A stretch of DNA of 64,000 nt, taken from assembly GCA_037176705.1 (NCBI GenBank), contig CM073899.1, positions 6,944,001-7,008,000 on the forward strand, given 5' to 3'. Below the pieces are notes generated by a model. The model saw nothing but the letters and a program-made list of their open reading frames with translations. It was not told the origin of the DNA and did not search any database. A program made the position numbers and the translations under genes. The DNA is from Molossus alvarezi. Its lineage: Eukaryota; Chordata; Mammalia; Chiroptera; Molossidae. This document shows positions 33,693 through 46,088 of this stretch, one piece after another (positions within the stretch are counted from its first letter, which is position 1; every line of letters begins with the position of its first letter).

Positions 33693-33850
33693 GTGAACAT
33701 AGAACGTATTGCATAACCCACGGACACAGACAGCATTGTGATGATGGCCGGAGGGAAGGGCAGGGGCAAGAGCTGGGTGGAAGTGGGCAAAGGTGGGGGG
33801 GAATGGGGACATCTATAGTAGCGTAAATTACGAAAATAAAGTTATAAAGA
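33693..33850 (+). mobile_element. 5'-truncated L1 (3' UTR only)
   Basis: gaacatagaacgtattgcat, aacccacggacacagacagc, gatggccggagggaaggg and gaatggggacatctatagta resemble the tail of bat L1, ending in an AATAAA-containing A-rich stretch. It directly abuts the LTR-like repeat. Confidence 0.65.
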
Positions 33851-33904
33851 CAGAATAGTTAGTGAAGCAGTTGTTATGAAACATGTAGAAAAGATGCTCA
33901 ACTC

Positions 33905-33911
<7 letters not shown>

Positions 33912-33946
<35 letters not shown>

Positions 33947-34195
33947 CTTATTTAATCCTCACCCGAGGACACTTTTTTTGCATTTATCTTTAGACAGAAT
34001 GGGAAGGAAAGAGGAGGAAAGACAGAGGGAAAACCATCGATGTGAGAGAGACACATCGACTGTTGCCACCCACACAACCACAACCAGAGCCAGGGCAGAA
34101 CTGCAACCGAGTATGTGCCCTTAGCGAGAACCAAACCCAGGTCTCTCTGGACCATTGGCCAATGCTCTAACTGCTGAGCCAAACCAGCCAGGGTT
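33912..34195 (-). repeat. VES SINE with 13-bp TSD and long (TTTA)n tail
   Basis: On the minus strand: ccctggctggtttggctcag, gagacctgggtttggttctc, 3' signature gtcctcgggtgaggatt, then about ten (taaa) units. TSD caactcaaattat (33899-33911) / caacccaaattat (34196-34208). Confidence 0.93.
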
Positions 34196-34229
34196 CAACC
34201 CAAATTATCAAATAATTGGATATCAAAAT

Positions 34230-34955
34230 AATTTACAATAACTTTTGGTCCCAAGAAGATGACATAGTTTCATCTCTCCTTGCTTCTCCCTAATAAGTAC
34301 AACTATAAACAATGAGGGAAAAATGCAAGAGACAACTAAAATTGAAGTCTAAAAGCAGAATAAAAAATTTTAAAAAGAATTGGTTATGGACCCCAGGACT
34401 GGAGGACCATGAGAGAGGAGGAATACGTTAAAGGCGTTTCACAGCAGAGGATCCTCTGCCCACTGCCAGGTAAAGCCTCCCTTGTCCACCTGTGGCACCA
34501 GGGAAAGCTCTTCCCCGCCTCAGACAGCACAGCGGGGAATAATAGGAGCCCTGGAACACAAGGGAAGTAACTCAGATCAAAGTAGCAACAAAGAGCCCTT
34601 AAGAATCACATTGACAATAGAACCAGAGGCACAGAATTAAGCTAGTGTAGGTGTGCTAAAAAGAGCAAATTCATGCTAAAAAGAAACAAAAATCTTAAAT
34701 AAAACCAAGAATCTCCTAACACAAGCAAAATGGCCAGGATACAATAACATAACACAAAACAACACATAACACATAAAAACCAGGAAAATCATAATTTGAA
34801 TGAGAAAAGATAATGAACTAACATCACCTAGATGAATCACATATTGAAATTATCCTCCGAGGACTTTAAAGCCACTTTAATAAAATATTTCAACAGAAAA
34901 TACAAATTCTCTCTTGAACCAAAGAAAATGCATGAAAATTGAAAGCAGAAATGAA
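34230..34955 (+). mobile_element. HAL1 fragment (5' region and ORF1 start)
   Basis: A GC-richer leader (34380-34560) is followed by aaaaccaggaaaatcataat, aattatcctccgaggacttt, aaagccactttaataaaata and caaattctctcttgaacca, the same ORF1 region as the HAL1 at 7.1-7.3 kb. 3' part missing. Confidence 0.6.
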
Positions 34956-35160
34956 ATTGTCCTTATTTAGAGGTAATATTATTTGAAACACAGAAAATCC
35001 TGAAGAGTTTATAGGCATTATTACATGAGACATTAACAGGAAAGCCAGTAAGCAAGTTTAGTAAGAAATAGCGTAGACACAAAGTTAAAATACAAAAATC
35101 AACTGGTTTTGATTTAATATCAATAAACAAATATAACCGCCATAACATCAATTTTTGTTT
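34956..35160 (+). mobile_element. L1 ORF2 RT fragment
   Basis: aaattgtccttatttagagg corresponds to the codons around FADD (altered here), followed by cacagaaaatcctgaagag, gaaagccagtaagcaagttt and acaaaaatcaactggttttg. Short and broken; joined directly to the HAL1 piece. Confidence 0.65.
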
Positions 35161-36381
35161 TAATGAAAGGATATATTGTCATGGATTGCTAGACATCGTA
35201 TTGTAAAGATATGAACTCTCTTACTTTTATGTAGATTCGAGACAATCTCATTCAAAGCTTTAGGTGTTTTATTCAGTTTTTATGTGGGTATGAACTTATG
35301 TATTTGTTTGCACTGACTTTCAATATCGCTGTGATCACTGTTATAGAACTATATTGGGAGTTCACTGAAGCATGGAGCAGAAGAATGCAGTGAATGAATG
35401 CTCATATTTAACAGTAAGTATACAATAGCTGATACCGAGAGTTAAATAATAAAGAAATAATGGCGTGAGCATCTTCAGGGTAGGCATAACAATACATTAG
35501 ACATGCATAAGTTAAATGTGGTTAACTAGACAATGGGCAACTACTTTGAATTCAAATTTTACATTTGTATTTCATTCTTGAAGTTTTTAACAAGAGTAAC
35601 TGAGAAAATTAAAAACTTTTTAAAAATTATAAAATCCCACCATGGAGAGATCATTTTGTTTTGTTTGCAATTAAAGATCAATTATGGATTTCTTTCTGAG
35701 TAATCACAACTTTAAATCCTTGATAAACATTTTTAATCAATGCAGGAATTTTCATCTTTTCAGGGAACATGATTAAGATATTATGTTTTAATTATTTTTC
35801 AGGGTTCTTACCATGCTGTGAATGCATATTTCATCCACCTGATACTGTCATGTTAGAAAATATAGGTTTTACACCATGAATCATGATAAATGTCATCTTC
35901 CTGCAAAATTAGACACCTGCACCTATGAATCCCATTGTATTTTTCATTTTCATTCACATTTTATAATGCAAATCAAATGCTGTGCATTTTAATCAGATAA
36001 TGTATGAGCACAGTTATTGCCTTGGATGAGTACATGAGCATGGGGCAGAGACTGGTAAATGATGGCAATCAGGAGAACAGAAAGGAGAAATTGAATTAAA
36101 GGGGATATTTATAAATTTACTCCATTGACACAACTAACAACTCAGCTCATGAACGGATTATGCTTAAGCTCCATTCACCAGTTAAACAGGAAACTTCATA
36201 AACTCATTTTATACCTTTTGTCTGTTTTCCTTCTACTTGGGGGCTATTCTATCTGATATGAGATTTTAAGAGGGATTTAGCTATCTGGTACTGCTTTGGG
36301 ATATAATCAGAAATGCTCCTAGCTTGGGATTGTTTTCTCTGCCTGTGCATAGTTTTAAATTTCTCCCTGGAAAGAAACTGT

Positions 36382-36404
<23 letters not shown>
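35161..36404. other. Unassigned low-copy DNA with (CA)n
   Basis: No gene or repeat family recognised. A (CA)n tract of about 12 units lies at 36382-36406, next to the L1M fragment that follows. Confidence 0.4.
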
Positions 36405-36412
<8 letters not shown>

Positions 36413-37175
36413 TTTTATGGGAAAGTTTTATGTTCACAGTAATATTGAGGAAAAAGTGTAGAGATTTCCCAGGACCTCTGCCCCTGGGACCCTGATTTCA
36501 CTTTTCAACTACGTGATAAATGGTGTGTATTCTGTTTTCTTAGGGTGTGTAGATAAAGCCCTGCCTTTTCATTTCTGATCTAGTCCTTTTTTACAGCCTA
36601 GAAAAGTCTGCTCCAAGGGAGAAAGGGCTGCTTAGAACCAGCTGTGAGGATCCGGAGGCTTCCGCAGTGAATCTACAAACTCTTGCTTGAAGAGAGAGAG
36701 CACTGGAATGGGGGAAGGAGAGGAGGTGCAGATGCAGCCCTTCAGCCCCCTTCCTTTCTCGGCTCCCCCTTCTCAAGAGCAGCTGTGCTTGCAATTCCCT
36801 CCCCGTGATGTCCTGGTGCTGCTTCCCTTCTCCACCCTTATAAAACCCTCCACATGCATTTAGACTGTTGAGATGGGTTTCTGAAGACACAAGTGCCCCC
36901 ATCTTCGTGAGATGCTGACACTCAAATAAACCTCATTTCTTTTCACCAGCACGTATCTCACAAGTCTAGCTTTTGTTGTGATAGGCAACCAAACCTGTTG
37001 GCTGGGGTTCAGTTACCCCCACATGTGAATAGCCTCCTCCAGTATCACAACCCCTAGCAAAGTGATACATGTTAAATTTGGTGAACTGACACACCATTAT
37101 CATATCATACATAGTATTTTCATTACCCAAAAAATCCTCATGTCTGTCAATCCATCCCTCTCCTCCACTCCATTA
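36405..37175 (-). mobile_element. Old L1M 3' UTR, split by a solo LTR
   Basis: Left piece (36405-36485): gttttatgttcacagtaata, tgtagagatttcccagga. Right piece (37022-37175): tgaatagcctcctccagtat, aactgacacaccattatcat, ttacccaaaaaatcctcatg. These are adjacent parts of an L1M 3' UTR in antisense orientation, separated by about 535 bp of inserted sequence. Confidence 0.65.
36486..37021 (+). mobile_element. Candidate solo LTR with TATA box and polyA signal
   Basis: The insert in the L1M has a TATA-like ccttataaaaccctcc at about 36837-36852 and, about 85 bp later, ctcaaataaacctcatttct (AATAAA). A U5-like end follows (gggttcagttaccccca). This promoter-to-polyA spacing is what retroviral LTRs show. 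A GC-rich, CpG-containing part precedes the TATA. An unrelated 103-codon open frame on the minus strand (36591-36902) is not credible. Exact ends and TSD are unresolved. Confidence 0.6.
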
Positions 37176-37630
37176 TAGAGAATTGTTTTTATTTGATGAA
37201 GAGGGGGCTTCTGCTTTGCCTGGACACACTTGAAACACACACAGGAATCTCTCACACACATATACACAAACACACTTGTTCAGTGACAACCAGCACAGTT
37301 AGACAACTCATAGTTACGACCCTAATGTAATGTCGTGCCAACACAATAAGATTTCGATGTCAAGAAAGAAAGATAATTACTGCTGCTCACTGATGACAGT
37401 GATGCACAACAGTTACCAGAATTTCACATTAACATTAGACTCCTCTCTCTCAAAATATTGTTAATTTCAGTAAATAATTTTCTTAAATTCCTGACTCCTG
37501 GCTGAAAAGGAAATTAAATATGACCTTAAGGGATGACTTTAAATAGTCATTTAATGTTGATTTTAAACAGGTAGGCTGTTTAACAGACAACATAATAATG
37601 CTAAAAATAGATCAGTAGCACGCTTTACTA

Positions 37631-37785
37631 GGGTGTCAATGGGGGGGAAAAGGAGAACATCTGCAACAAAAATAAATTAATTAAAAAAATAGTTTGTTTA
37701 CATGTAATCCCTATCTTGTTTTTTTATTTAATTAATTTATTTTTGTTACAGATGTTTCTTCTTTTCCCCCCACTGATTCGCCCTT
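37631..37785. repeat. Inverted repeat made of two L1 3' ends
   Basis: A 60-bp plus-strand L1 tail (37631-37690: ggtgtcaatgggggggaaaa, acatctgcaacaaaaataaa) faces a minus-strand L1 tail beginning at 37718 (tttttttatttaattaattt, gttacagatgtttcttcttt). Only 27 bp lie between them. The arms are near-complementary and could form a long hairpin. Confidence 0.8.
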
Positions 37786-37930
37786 CCTCTCCCTCCCACT
37801 CTGTCCCCACCTTTGTTGTCCATGTCCATGGTTCATACACACATGCATGTAAGTTCTGCAGTTTATCTCTCCCTCACCACCCCCTCTTCTGGGGATTGTC
37901 AGTCTGTTGGTGTTGGTGGGAGGGCTTGAC
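37718..37930 (-). mobile_element. 5'-truncated L1 (3' UTR only)
   Basis: Antisense L1 3' UTR: ttgttacagatgtttcttct, gttgtccatgtccatggttc, gcatgtaagttctgcagttt, ctggggattgtcagtctg. The same order is seen at 50.58-50.76 kb. Confidence 0.85.
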
Positions 37931-38170
37931 TTATTACATGTATTACAGGGTAAGAGCTTGAGATGAAACTGTAATTTAAAGGTGTTCCTGAAATGGGTTA
38001 AGATCCTCTGGTCATTGTGAATCTACCTTCATATTGTAAACCAGTGTTAATTTTATACTGTAATAAAGAATAAAATCATTTATTCTTTGCGAAAAAGGAG
38101 CTGCAGCCTGGGAGACACTGATTCAGGCAGCTACCTAAATTGTGTTCCGCTGAGGTAAGGGGCAGGCCAT

Positions 38171-38401
38171 GTTTTTTGTTTTTTTGTTTTTTTAATATGT
38201 TTTATTGAGTTTTTAGAGAGAGAGGAAGGGAGACAGGGGTAGAAATGTGGATGTGAGAGAAAAACATTGATCGGCTGCCTCCTGTACTCCCCACACTGGG
38301 GATCAAGCCCACAACCTGGGCGTGTGCCCTGATGGGGAATCGAACCAAGACCTCTCAGTCCATGAGATGATGCTCAATCCACTAAGCCACACAGGCCAGG
38401 T
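38171..38401 (-). repeat. VES SINE with 11-bp TSD
   Basis: On the minus strand: cctggcctgtgtggcttagt, ccctgatggggaatcg-type B-box region in reverse, short-body subtype, CT/GA-rich tract and A-rich tail. TSD gggcaggccat (38160-38170) / gggcaggccat (38402-38412). Confidence 0.92.
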
Positions 38402-38412
38402 GGGCAGGCCAT

Positions 38413-39984
38413 TTTTTAATGGTAAAAGTTCCACCTAAGATGACAATTAAGTCCATTTTATATTAATGAAGTATTGACATTGTGCAGTTCTGATAGGACA
38501 GTGCCAGCCTAGTCCATTGGCAGAAACATAAAACCAGGATGTCCCAGCAGGAGTTGACTCATGGCATAAGCAAGTGCGGCACAGCACAGAAGCCAGTGCC
38601 TGAGGTTCTTCCCAGCAGACGAAGTACGTGAGAGCCTCTGCCAGCAAATGGTTGTTAGGCTCTTATCATTTATAAAATGTGGATCCTCTGTTGCCTGAAG
38701 GGTCCATGTCAGCTGTTAAATTTCCTCTCAGGGGTCAGTCACATCAAATGAACCTTTCTTCTGAGAGTCTGCAACATTTCAGGGTTACAGAGCTATCTTT
38801 AGAGTGGCAGGGTAGGGGAGACTGCTACTCTCCTGTGATCTGAGTACAGGTGTATACATCCACACAGACGGACTACATGTGGTGTCATGGTGGCTACGTG
38901 GTCAGGGTGGGAGATAGGGGCTTCTGAAGAGATAAACCTTCGTCTGGGTTGGATAGGAAATCAAGTGTAACAGCAGAAACGGCCTAACTGACCATTCATA
39001 GGGCATAGCAATGAATCCAAGAAAATCATGTCACATCACCATGTGAAGCAATGGGTAAACCACTGTGAGAAATAAGACATAATGCAGGATTTAGAGGAAG
39101 CAAAGCAAAAGAAAAAATATAATAATTTGGGATAATTTAGAAAGATCATCTCTCACCTTGAATTTCTAGCACAGGTGATACGAAATAGTGCTGAAAAGCT
39201 AAGAATGGATGGAAGAAGGGATAGGAATTAAAATTATGTGGACTTACAACTCAGGAAAGGTAACATGGCATTACTGAGGGTGCAGTATTCGAATTCACAT
39301 ACTTCATCATCTTTCTTGCATCTAATTTGTACAAAACACTCCTATATATAAATACAATACATTTTTTATAGGCATGTCTTCTATAAATTGTATATTGTTT
39401 AAAACTAACTCAAAACAAAAATATATATCTAGTTAATGTGCTAAAAAACTACTAAAACTTTAGTATTTCTGATTTTCTGAAGAGTCAGCCTAAAATAGTG
39501 CTCAAGTATGCAGTAATTTTGGATTTGGGTAAATATTGTAATTAAGAATGAAGATTAAATTAATAACAAGTTTTAGCTTTAATAATCAGGTATAACAATA
39601 ATATTCTACAATAAATTTAAAATTGAGAAAGAATCATTTACTTTAGTGAAGCAAGAATGTTGAAACATTTGATCAAATTTTATTAAACTATTTAAAGTTA
39701 TTACTAAAAATAATTCTATCACTTTTGAAGGCCCCATTTAAACAAGATTTTATGCAATAAAAGCAGGTGAAAAGTCACATCCTAGATGAGTTGAACTTTA
39801 ACTCAACAAGCAGAATACTTTGTTAGCTACTTAACATGATGATAGAAATGTTTTCTGTTATTTGTTTTAATTTCAAAATGGCTACCTCAATGATTCAAAT
39901 AATATGTTACTTTGTTTTATTTAATTCTTAAAGAGGAAATTATTCCAGCATAAAATTTTTGATCTTTTCAATCCATATTATTAA
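38413..39984. other. Unassigned low-copy DNA
   Basis: No gene, splice-bounded frame or repeat family recognised. About 38430-38940 is GC-richer; the remainder is AT-rich. Confidence 0.35.
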
Positions 39985-40385
39985 ATCAAACTAAAATAAA
40001 AATTAATAAAAGCTGTTAACTACAGTTTGAAGAGAAGAAACAAGAGACTATCATTAATATGACTATAGAAGAAATAATTCAAAATTCACTGTTAGCATAT
40101 AGAATCCAACAAATGACAAATGAAATTGTTCTATGAACTTTTTTTTCAACAGAGTAAACCTGGATAAATATCAAGAAATTGTCAATGTAATTAATTTCAT
40201 CAACAAGTTAAATATACATATATTATTTATCTATTATAACATAGATAAATAGATAATAGATAATAGAAAACAACAGACATTTTTTTCTTTATCATTGGAG
40301 ATTCTGAAAGAACATTCTGTCAAACTGAGCTGCAATTTCTAACACAAAAGCTAAGAATAATAAGAATACAAAAAACTCATGATAT
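39985..40385 (+). mobile_element. Old L1M ORF2 fragment (RT region)
   Basis: tgttagcatatagaatccaa, caatgtaattaatttcatca and acaagttaaatatacat match the L1 segment just upstream of the RT motif-A coding part. An imperfect AT-rich palindrome (tatttatctat...atagataaata, about 40224-40251) lies inside. Confidence 0.5.
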
Positions 40386-41319
40386 TTCTTGAATACATCT
40401 GACCATTCCCTGTGTCTAGTGTGGTCCTTTTCCACATATTCATATGGCTAAATCCTTACCTCCTTCTACTCTTTCCTTCCAAAACACTCCAGTGGGTCCT
40501 AGCTTCATCAGCTTACTTAAAATTATAGCTCTCCACATACTTCCGTCTTTGCTTACTTCTTCTGCCTATCATTTTTCATGCTCAGCTGCGCCTTGTTATC
40601 TACCAGGTACTGTATCCATGTGTGTTGTCTGTCTCTGTTCCGTGAAAACGTGTGCTACAGGACAACAAGCTATACCTTGTTCTGAGATGGCTTCATAGAG
40701 CTCAACATGGCATCTCACCCATGAAACATCTTCATCACATAATTTTGAATAAATAACCTTAATAAAGTCAATTTTGATAAGCAATAAAATGATCTTAAAT
40801 GTTAAAACAATGAAACCATGTCATTTAAAATCAGGCACTGAATAAAGATGCCAACTGTCTTTATTATATTTTTAAAATATTTTATGAGTTCTTTCAAATA
40901 CAGTAAAAGAAGATAAAGTTACTTTGATAAGTTAAAAAAATAGAATTATGCCTATGAAAAATATAATTGTTTATTCAAAAATACTCCACTTAAATACTAA
41001 TTAGAATTTAAAATTTAAAATAAAATATGTTGTCAGCTTCTTAGTAATTTGCTATATTGTAAAATACCCTTTTCTTATGCCAGCAATAAACACCAGATAA
41101 ATATTAAAAATCATTAGGGGTGAGTGACTAAAAAATCTGTAGGTGTTTAACAAATAAGCATAGATTGCCTTGAATTAAACTGTAAATTCTGATTGAAGGA
41201 CAGAAAACAAAAGCTGAACTTTTATATTTTATGCTTCATACTTCATAAAATTTTTATAAGGAAAAATTAAGCCAGCAGAAAGTTTTAAAACATCCCCCAG
41301 AATATCAAAGTAATGTTTT
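40386..41319. other. Unassigned AT-rich DNA
   Basis: An 84-codon open frame at 40444-40698 and its antisense partner show no recognised domain. I see no other signal. Confidence 0.35.
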
Positions 41320-41333
41320 AAAAAGCAGGAGTA

Positions 41334-41609
41334 GCCCTGGCCGGTTTGGCTCAGCGGTTAGAGCGTCGGCCTGCGGTCCTGAGAGACCCGGGTTCGGTTC
41401 CCGCTAAGGGCACGTACCTTGGTTGCAGTTTGTCCCCGACCTTGGTCGGTTGTGCGGGTGGCAGCCACTCGATGTGTTCCTTTCACATCGCTGTTTCTCT
41501 CTCTCTCTTTCTGTTCCTCTCTCTCCCTCCCACTCTACCTGAACAAAGAACGGAAAAATGTCCTCGGGTGAGGATAAAAAATAAAAATAAAAATAAAAAA
41601 AATAATAAT
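41334..41609 (+). repeat. VES SINE, low divergence, perfect 14-bp TSD
   Basis: Head gccctggccggtttggctca, ggtcctgagagacccgggtt, body gggcacgtaccttggttgca, CT tract, 3' signature gtcctcgggtgaggat, (aaaat)n tail. TSD aaaaagcaggagta at 41320-41333 and 41610-41623 is exact, indicating a recent insertion. Confidence 0.96.
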
Positions 41610-41623
41610 AAAAAGCAGGAGTA

Positions 41624-42148
41624 GGGGTTAGGAGGAGCTGAAATAGCAACATCAACATATGCTACAATGACATATGGTCAAATCAATATATTATTGATAT
41701 ACAAATACACAAAGTAATTGGTAGAAATTAACAGAAACTCCAAAAGAGATCTTAATAACCTTGCACTTTTAATACATAAGAGAGAGATTTTTTATATCTA
41801 GTATTTAAAGGGTTGGTTGTCACTAATGGTGCAGGCACATTTGAATTTTCTTAGAAGAAGAAAACAACTTCGGATACTATTTAGACAGTGCACTAACAAT
41901 AAAAATGCATCTTGATACATTAAAGAGTTAAATGTAAATAATACTACAGAAAAAGTTGTAAGAACCTAAATAGGAGATGCCATGTAAAATCTAGGAGTGG
42001 GAAGAACATCTTAAACTAAACTACTAACCCAGAACTTAGAAGACACAGCTATATCTGGAAAGATAGATAGATAGATGATAGGTAGGTAGATAGATAGATG
42101 ATAGATAGATGATAGGTATGTAGGTAGGTAGATAGATGATAGGTAGAT

Positions 42149-42194
<46 letters not shown>

Positions 42195-44617
42195 GATAGA
42201 GAGTTGATAGATAGATATAAATTTTGCAACAGTTATGCCTATTATTTAACTTTAGCTGAATTAATCACTTTTTTCAAATAGATATAAAGACAGCTGTTTT
42301 TCTTTTTGTTTGTTTGTTTTGGTCACAATTTCTATAAGCAACTGCTCCACAGGGCCACTGTGTTTTGGATGATCCCAAAAGAAAAAATTCATGGTTCTTA
42401 AGTTTGCTAAGGCCAACAAATAAGGACAAATTTACCATTTCTCTCTTGTACTGGGCAAAATCACAAAAAATAATAAGCTTGAATCTTACCACTATTACTG
42501 TTAGTTCACCTACACCCATCAATGGTTGTTTAAAATTGCACATTCAGATATGAGGATGACTTATAATGCAACATTGTTAAAATATTTCGATAATAATTCA
42601 ATATAATAATATTTTCTCTAGTGAACATTAGACCACATTATCTGACCAATAAATAATTTTGACGTGTTAATTTATGTCTACTAAAAGTTTGACATTCAGC
42701 TGTATGTTTAATGGTTCATGTTTATATAAATGAATAATATGTCACCAAGTGTGCAAGTTACAATGCCTTAGGTTTATCAAATTAAGCCTGTGGAGTAAAC
42801 AAGCCAAAAGTTATTACTTTTTATTTTACAAATGAGAATTTGAAAACATTGGAAAGTTAAGTAACTTGCTCAAATATAACTAATATAAAATAGATGGACA
42901 AATAAAACTACATGTGTAAATAAATTTTTATAAATGTGCCATTTTCCAAAAAGCCCAATGGTTTTTATTTGATGACAAATTTTTAAAAATATTTTTAAAG
43001 TATATTTGACTTTCAGAGCAATTTTGAGATGACAGTCATCACCCCTTGGCTTCCAGATATCCACTGGTCTCGAGACCCCTGCTAACAGCACCAGCTCTCT
43101 GTCCACGCTCCGAGAGGGCCAGAGGGGGACCTCCCAGGGGCCAGAAAACACGACAACGTGGAGTACACAGCTCCTGTCTAAATTCGCAAGACTGCATTTG
43201 TACACATTACTTACTACGCATATTTTATTCTTGAGATCAATAAATATAAAATTCAAATCGATGCAACAAACACACAAATCTCTACCACATTAAAAATGCC
43301 GTATTACATATAATACATAAAATGTATTACATATAATACAGAATGTGTAATGTTAAAATGAGGATAGTGAGGTACAGAGCATCTCTATATTTATCTAGGA
43401 AAATCCAGAGCTTTTAAAATGACCTCATAAAGATGATATTTTGAATAATCATATTTGACTAATATAACTAATGCATATATTTATTCTACATTTATGATAT
43501 TAAAAACCACAGCTGCATGAATGTTTAGGTTGTTAGTAGTGTACAGACTTAAGTAGAATTTTGAAGGAAAAGAGGGAAATCATGATACTTTTTCTTATCT
43601 TTAAGAATTCTGTATAAGATTCATATAACATAAATTTTCAAAATCTGAAAAACAAACATTACATCCACATTAGATTGGCAGCTGGAGCATATAGTTACTA
43701 AATATGTTTATGCACATTATCATATGTTTGCAGAGCACAGCTCTAAGAAGTAAATATTTTAGAATTGCTTGTGCTGTTTCCTACTATATACTGTCATTTT
43801 ATTCTATTATGAAGTCATTTACTTTTGTTATTCTGATTTTAAATGTCCCCAGCCCCCAGGATGCTCACTGAGTACCATATAAATACTCTGATGCCATTAG
43901 CATCATTGTCAAGGCCACCAGAGTAGGCTGTGGCAGCATTTCCTGGGTAATGGAAGTTTGCACAGGGAGAAACAGCTGTACTGCCATGGGAAAACAGATG
44001 TGGATGTCGCAAATATAACCTAGTACAAGCGCGTCTCAAATATAACATACAAAACGAGTAGGGAGAAAACAGTTTGCCTTATATGTTGCTAAATACATAA
44101 AGAAATCTATGGTGCACAGAATTATTGGAGATATGACAATTGTATAATCCATAAGGTATTTATAGAATTTTGATATTCTATAATATCAAAGTACATGCAC
44201 TTTATGAGATGCATTTACTTTATTTGGAAGACATCTTACTTATATGAAAATTACTAAAAATATATGAGGATGATTGTTAGCAAACTTATAAATTTGTCTA
44301 TTTTGTCTTCTTGAACTTCCCTCTAGTGGACTTTTCTGCTTCTATTTCAACAAGATCCCTAAGGACCCTGCTGTAACCTGGTACTTGAATGACGAAAACA
44401 ATGCCTTGGGAGAGCTCTGTTTCCATGCACCCGGCTGCACCCAGACTGCATTCCCTGCCCAGTCCTCTCCACGCCCGTGTGCCATCTTCACCCATGGAAC
44501 GGCCAGGAAAGGGGTCAACATTCATGATAATATGTTGAGACTAGTTCTGTGTTAGTGTGTTTTCATATTAACCTCCACATTTACAATGGATTTTGTCAGA
44601 GAACATCCAGATTGTAT
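41624..44617. other. Low-copy DNA with a GATA microsatellite and a MIR
   Basis: A compound (GATA)n/(GGTA)n tract lies at 42058-42215. About 42810-42900 is a plus-strand MIR remnant (attttacaaatgagaatttg, aaagttaagtaacttgctca). A GC-rich stretch at 43030-43180 has no assignment. A palindromic duplication (attacatataatac twice) is at 43292-43330. No gene recognised. Confidence 0.5.
42058..42215 (+). repeat. (GATA)n compound microsatellite
   Basis: Tandem gata units with interspersed gatg and ggta units. The antisense open frame rich in Tyr-Leu-Ser-Ile is only the repeat read backward. Confidence 0.97.
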
Positions 44618-44763
44618 TCCAGGGCACATGCCAACGTTGTGAGCTCGATCCCCACTAGGGGGCGTGCAGGAGGTGGCCAACTGATTTTCTCTCACACATC
44701 AATGTTTCTCTCTCTTCCTTACTCTCTCTCTAAAAAAGTCAATACAAATATAATTAAAAAAAA
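44618..44763 (+). repeat. VES SINE, 5'-truncated
   Basis: Begins within the body at ccagggcacatgccaacgtt, then gatccccactagggggcgtg, caggaggtggccaactgatt, a CT tract and taaaaaagtcaatacaaat. The tRNA-like head is missing. Confidence 0.85.
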
Positions 44764-46088
44764 GAATTTTAGAAGAGTGTTTATTGAGGGTATGTAAACT
44801 CAGAAATAATACTTTCAATTGAAAGAGCCTTGGAGAAAAGAACTAATTGTAATTTTCACAAACACGTCCTTTGAAAAGAAGGTGATATGTAGGCGAGAAA
44901 AAGGAAAGCTGAATTGCCTGGCCAGCTGACACTAGACTCATATGTCTTTACAATTCCCTATTGTCGGTCTACCTGCCTTAGCTATATTCAAAGTGCTGAG
45001 TACAAGTAAAAACTTGCTAGTAATAAGAGGAGGAAAAAAAGCTCTACTTCCATATCTATTATTGCTCTGTCTCCCTAGCAACTGGGGGCAGCAATAACCC
45101 CAGGTAGAGTTGTTCCACAGCTACAATTTAGTGAGATTAAAAAGGAAGCATGGGAAAGACATGTTGACAGATTGATTGGGGCAACTATTTGTCAGATCAC
45201 TGGACTGGGAAATCACTACAACAATGCTGCTATCCCGTTCCTATCTTACTTCGTAAACTGCAGACTCAATAAAGTTGTCTCCGACACACAGCATGCAGGT
45301 CTGAAAATCCAAAACCAGCAGTTTCCGTTCACCGCTGGAACTGACTCTCTCACTACCGTGACGGTGCAGGAGTCACAAAACTAATTACTAACAACAAATA
45401 TTGCATTGTAAAGAAATCAATAGCAGCAACAAAGTATGCCTTCTTTTTGATATTGCTTTGTGAAAGGAACCGAAAAGGAATCCTTAGATATTTTCCAAAC
45501 TAATTATCAAACTCTATAGGATGTAACTAGAAGATATATAACCTTATTCAAACTATTGATAAGAAACAGTATCAGATAAATACTATGATTTCTTTGATTA
45601 AGTCCAGAGTAGCAAAATAGAAAACAAAGTGCAGGCCCCTGGTCCATTACATATATAATTTCAAAGGGGTTTAACATAGAAAAACAATAAAGTGACAGAA
45701 TTTCTTTTGATGCGGTCATAGTTATTTGTTACTAAATAAGTATAATACTTCACATGCCCTGAGTATATGGAGCATAATTAATTATAGGGACAGGGTAAAA
45801 AAATATAAAAATAAAGCCTATGTTATATACTGTCTGTCACTAGCATCTAATAACACCTTATATAGTGTGCCTACTCGCCCTGCTCCGGTTTGCAGGCACT
45901 CTCACCTTCAACTATGAATTCTACAGGGAGAAACTGCCTCTGGTGTGACTTTCTGATCCAAGAGAATGCTATGTGTACACTGAGTGTTCAGTACTTATTT
46001 ATTAATAACGATGATAATTATGGTTTTGTGTCTCTGACAGAGTATTTGAGTTACATCACTTTAAAAACAAGTGTGCATTTGATACCAT
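44764..46088. other. Unassigned low-copy DNA
   Basis: No gene or repeat family recognised. Short open frames at 45172-45384 and 45726-45917 have no domain features. Confidence 0.35.

Noticed and set aside
41334..41430. tRNA-like A and B box sequences (here and in every VES copy) as tRNA genes
   Set aside because: They are SINE heads followed by the VES body, CT tract and A-tail with TSDs; no complete cloverleaf gene was seen.
42011..42229. Tyr/Ser/Leu/Ile-rich minus-strand open frame
   Set aside because: Translation of the GATA microsatellite.
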